Below are positions 61,801 to 64,000 of a stretch of 64,000 bases of DNA, one piece after another. Where the stretch lies: positions 1 through 64,000 of the forward strand of contig NZ_AEUX02000001.1 of the NCBI RefSeq assembly GCF_000188015.2, given 5' to 3'. Under the pieces are notes generated by a model. That model did not search any database, was not told the origin of the DNA, and saw only the letters and a list, made by a program, of their open reading frames with translations. The DNA comes from Streptococcus ictaluri 707-05. Lineage in GTDB: Bacteria > Bacillota > Bacilli > Lactobacillales > Streptococcaceae. A program made the position numbers and the translations under genes. Each line of letters begins with the position of its first letter. Within the stretch, counting starts at the first letter, position 1.

Positions 61801-63930
61801 TTAGGGCTTAGAAGGATTAGCCTCAAGAAAACTAGGAGCATGATAAAGTGGTCTAGTGGATTGGTCACCATTCTGATTAAATAGACTGGTGGAGGCTACT
61901 CCACGTTCTTTCTCAATAGCTAGGAGTTGATCAAAGGCTTTAAGATAGGAAAGATCTTTAGATCTAACCTTTGGTAGTCCAGCCTCTTGATGGAAGCGAA
62001 GTAGGTCTCTGGTTTGGACCGTGTCACTCATTTTTAGCTGTTGTTTGGCTGCTTCACTAATGGTTTGAAGTTCTTCTAGGGTTTTGTCATCCGGATTGCT
62101 AATTTCAATACCGGTCTGTGTTTGATAGAGGCGTCCACTGTAGTTAGTGTAATCTGGTGTGATGTAGTTGCCAGCACTTCGAAAAGCCACAATCTGTTTG
62201 TTATCTGGTGATAGTAAGTCCTGTCCTAATTGAATGAAAGGACTACTATCAATGCCTAAAGCATGTAACAGGGTTGGAGCCGTATCAACTAATCCACCAT
62301 AGGTTTCATTGACATAGCCTTTGCCCATCCCTGGGATATGGAGCATATAAGGGACGCGTTGAAGCATGGCATTATTATAGGCAGACCAAGTTTCGGGATC
62401 TTTACCTAAAAGAGGCGCTAAATCGGGATTTCGTGAATTGGAAATACCATAGTGGTCCCCATACAAGACAATAATTAAATTGTCATAGAGGCCAGATTTT
62501 TTTAAATAGTCAAAAAAGGAAGCAACCGCTGAATCTAAGTAATTAGCTGTCGAGAAATAAGCATTAATGGTTTTGTCATTGGTATCCGCTAAGGGAAAGC
62601 CTAACTCATCGCCGCTTAAATGCAGATAAGGATAGTGATGCGATACGGTGATAAATTTGGTGTAAAAGGGTTGTTGTAGGCGCTCTAGGTATTTGATGGC
62701 ATCGCCAAACATGACCTTATCATTCAAACCGTATTGGAAGGAATTATCACTAGTTTGCTCTGACATGTAGGCTTGATCAATCCAGTGCTCATAACCAAAT
62801 TGCTTATAGACATTGTTTCGGTTCCAAAAAGTTCCTTTGTTACCATGAAAAGCAGCGCTACTATAACCGGCTTTTTCTTTTAAAATATGAGGTAGGGCTT
62901 ATTGGGTATTGTCAGCTCCGTACTGCACAAAAAAGGAGCCTTGGTTGAGACCAAATAAAGAGGGCTCCATTAGTGTTTCAGCATCAGAAGATTTTCCTGC
63001 CTTGACTTGGTGAAAAACATTGGAAAAGGCAAAGGTATCCTTTGAATGAAAGAGAGAATTGATAAAAGGAGAGACTTCATGCTCAACCCCATTCACAGGC
63101 AGTTTGTAATCAATCAGAAACTGTTGGAAACTCTCTAAATGTAGAACGATAACGTTTCGGCCTTTAGCAATGCCATATAAATCAGGATTGGGTTTGGCGT
63201 GATGGTCCTTTAGATAGTCTTTAACTAGAGAGATGTCATCAGGGTTGGCCTTGTCACGTACTTTTTTGGTTTTGTAAGTTTGATTGGCATCATGGCTCAT
63301 AAAGGCAGGTAAGCCAAGTCCTCTTACAATATAAGTATTTGAAAAGCCACGACTTAGGAGTTGCGGACGATCAATTTCAGCTAAGAAGAGATTAATCAAA
63401 AATAGTAAAGCAGATAGGCAAGTGACTGCAAAGCTAGCTTTTTTGCTCAGTGATAGGGGGCTAGGAGTTGGGTTCTTCTTTTGCTTACGCCATAAGAGGA
63501 AGAAAAGCAGAAGATCTAAAATGTAAACAAAATCCCAAGGTCTGATCAAATTAACAGCGGCATCGCCAAGACCAGCTGCCACCTTGCTACTAGCAAGCAT
63601 GGTACTGACAGTAATAAAATCAGAAAATTCTCTGAAATAGATGACGTTAGAGATGAGAAGTAAATTGAGTAGGCCGTAGATGAAGAAGCTCAGACCATAA
63701 AACCACTTGCTATTTTTGACATAGAGTGGTAATGCCAGAAGCAAAAGGCTCAAAGGAAGGGGATTGATTAAGGTAAGAAGAAATTGGTAGGGATTGTCCA
63801 AGTCAAGGTTGAAGTCCACTTGATAGGCCCACATGGTCTTAATCCAGTAAGAAAGGGTTAACAGAAGTACAAATCCAAGCCTCGATCGAAGGATTTTGAA
63901 GACAAAGGGCTGATTTAGGTGTTGTTTCAT
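61801..63930 (-). pseudogene. LtaS-like sulfatase-fold protein with an in-frame nonsense codon
   Basis: Two parts in the same frame (63930-62899 and 62896-61801) form one 709-codon gene interrupted by TAA (NTQ*ALPHILKEK, probably former CAA). N-terminus: five spans (about residues 1-200), then an extracellular sulfatase/LTA-synthase domain with VIVLHLESFQQFL (metal Glu), KAGKSSDAETLMEPSLFGL (nucleophile loop), YGDHYGISN and LVDTAPTLLHALG. In S. aureus LtaS the nucleophile is Thr (GKTSD); here it is Ser, so this may be a paralogue, not LtaS itself. Only an N-terminal half of 343 residues would be made; an internal ATG at 62766 could start the rest. Confidence 0.8.
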
Positions 63931-64000
63931 GTAAATAAGTCCTCTAATTCATAATTAATATAGTAAAAAAGCAATAGTATTGATTATAACACAAAGCTTG

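Overview
The window comes from the chromosome of a low-GC, pyogenic-group Streptococcus. The markers are a YSIRK-type LPXTG surface protein with albumin-binding GA modules, a collagen-like anchored protein, paratox at the end of a prophage, an IS1239-like IS30 element, and ctsR-clpC, groES-groEL, pbp2a-rpmG-secE-nusG and a full ascorbate (ula) locus. GroEL is close to, but not identical with, the S. pyogenes sequence as I remember it, so S. dysgalactiae (or S. canis) is the most likely source. This species call is inference.

Layout. 1-4760: right end of a prophage (tail protein, frameshifted DUF1617-like gene, DUF1366-like gene, holin, 40-aa membrane protein, GH73-CHAP-SH3 lysin, a decayed 'moron' slot, paratox). 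4822-8140: four-gene leftward operon resembling Mhq-type quinone/catechol detoxification. 8193-13052: NhaP-type antiporter with a broken small gene upstream, a GNAT enzyme, and a MarR regulator with a KdgT-permease/GNAT fusion. 13068-14024: amidohydrolase. 14228-15381: IS30-family element with a nonsense mutation. 15423-17406: cold-shock gene and a thioester-domain/collagen-like surface protein. 17430-23350: stress block ctsR-clpC and CIRCE-groES-groEL, with a small secreted protein between. 23499-25966: Rgg-type regulator, MFS transporter and a palindromic repeat. 25984-33191: broken NUDIX gene, C69 dipeptidase, TcaA-like protein, a possible structured RNA, TraX-like protein, YxeA-like protein and an ABC exporter. 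33338-36488: two-component system with both genes frameshifted, and a YdcF-like protein. 36518-39530: M-box magnesium riboswitch, a 28-codon leader ORF and mgtA. 39555-46311: RluA-type synthase, RidA, PBP2a, L33, SecE, an IS1182-like element, NusG. 46482-53180: GA-module surface protein, leuS and two secreted proteins. 53263-61174: ascorbate regulon ulaABCDEF-ulaR-ulaG. 61261-63930: small secreted protein and an LtaS-like gene with a nonsense codon.

How the genes work together. The ula genes form a complete path from PTS uptake of L-ascorbate to D-xylulose-5-phosphate. The promoters of ulaA and ulaG share a 37-bp element with identical spacing to the -10 box, a likely activator site. The heat-shock genes carry the expected CtsR and CIRCE operators. 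mgtA sits behind a magnesium riboswitch with an intrinsic terminator. Surface proteins (collagen-like/thioester and GA-module) and three small secreted proteins are scattered between housekeeping blocks.

Gene decay is a clear theme. I count frameshifts or in-frame stops in the DUF1617-like phage gene, the small gene before the antiporter, both transposases, the NUDIX gene, both two-component genes and the LtaS-like gene. Each rests on one base or a few bases, so sequencing error must be excluded. All family calls are from reading the translated sequence; no database search was run.
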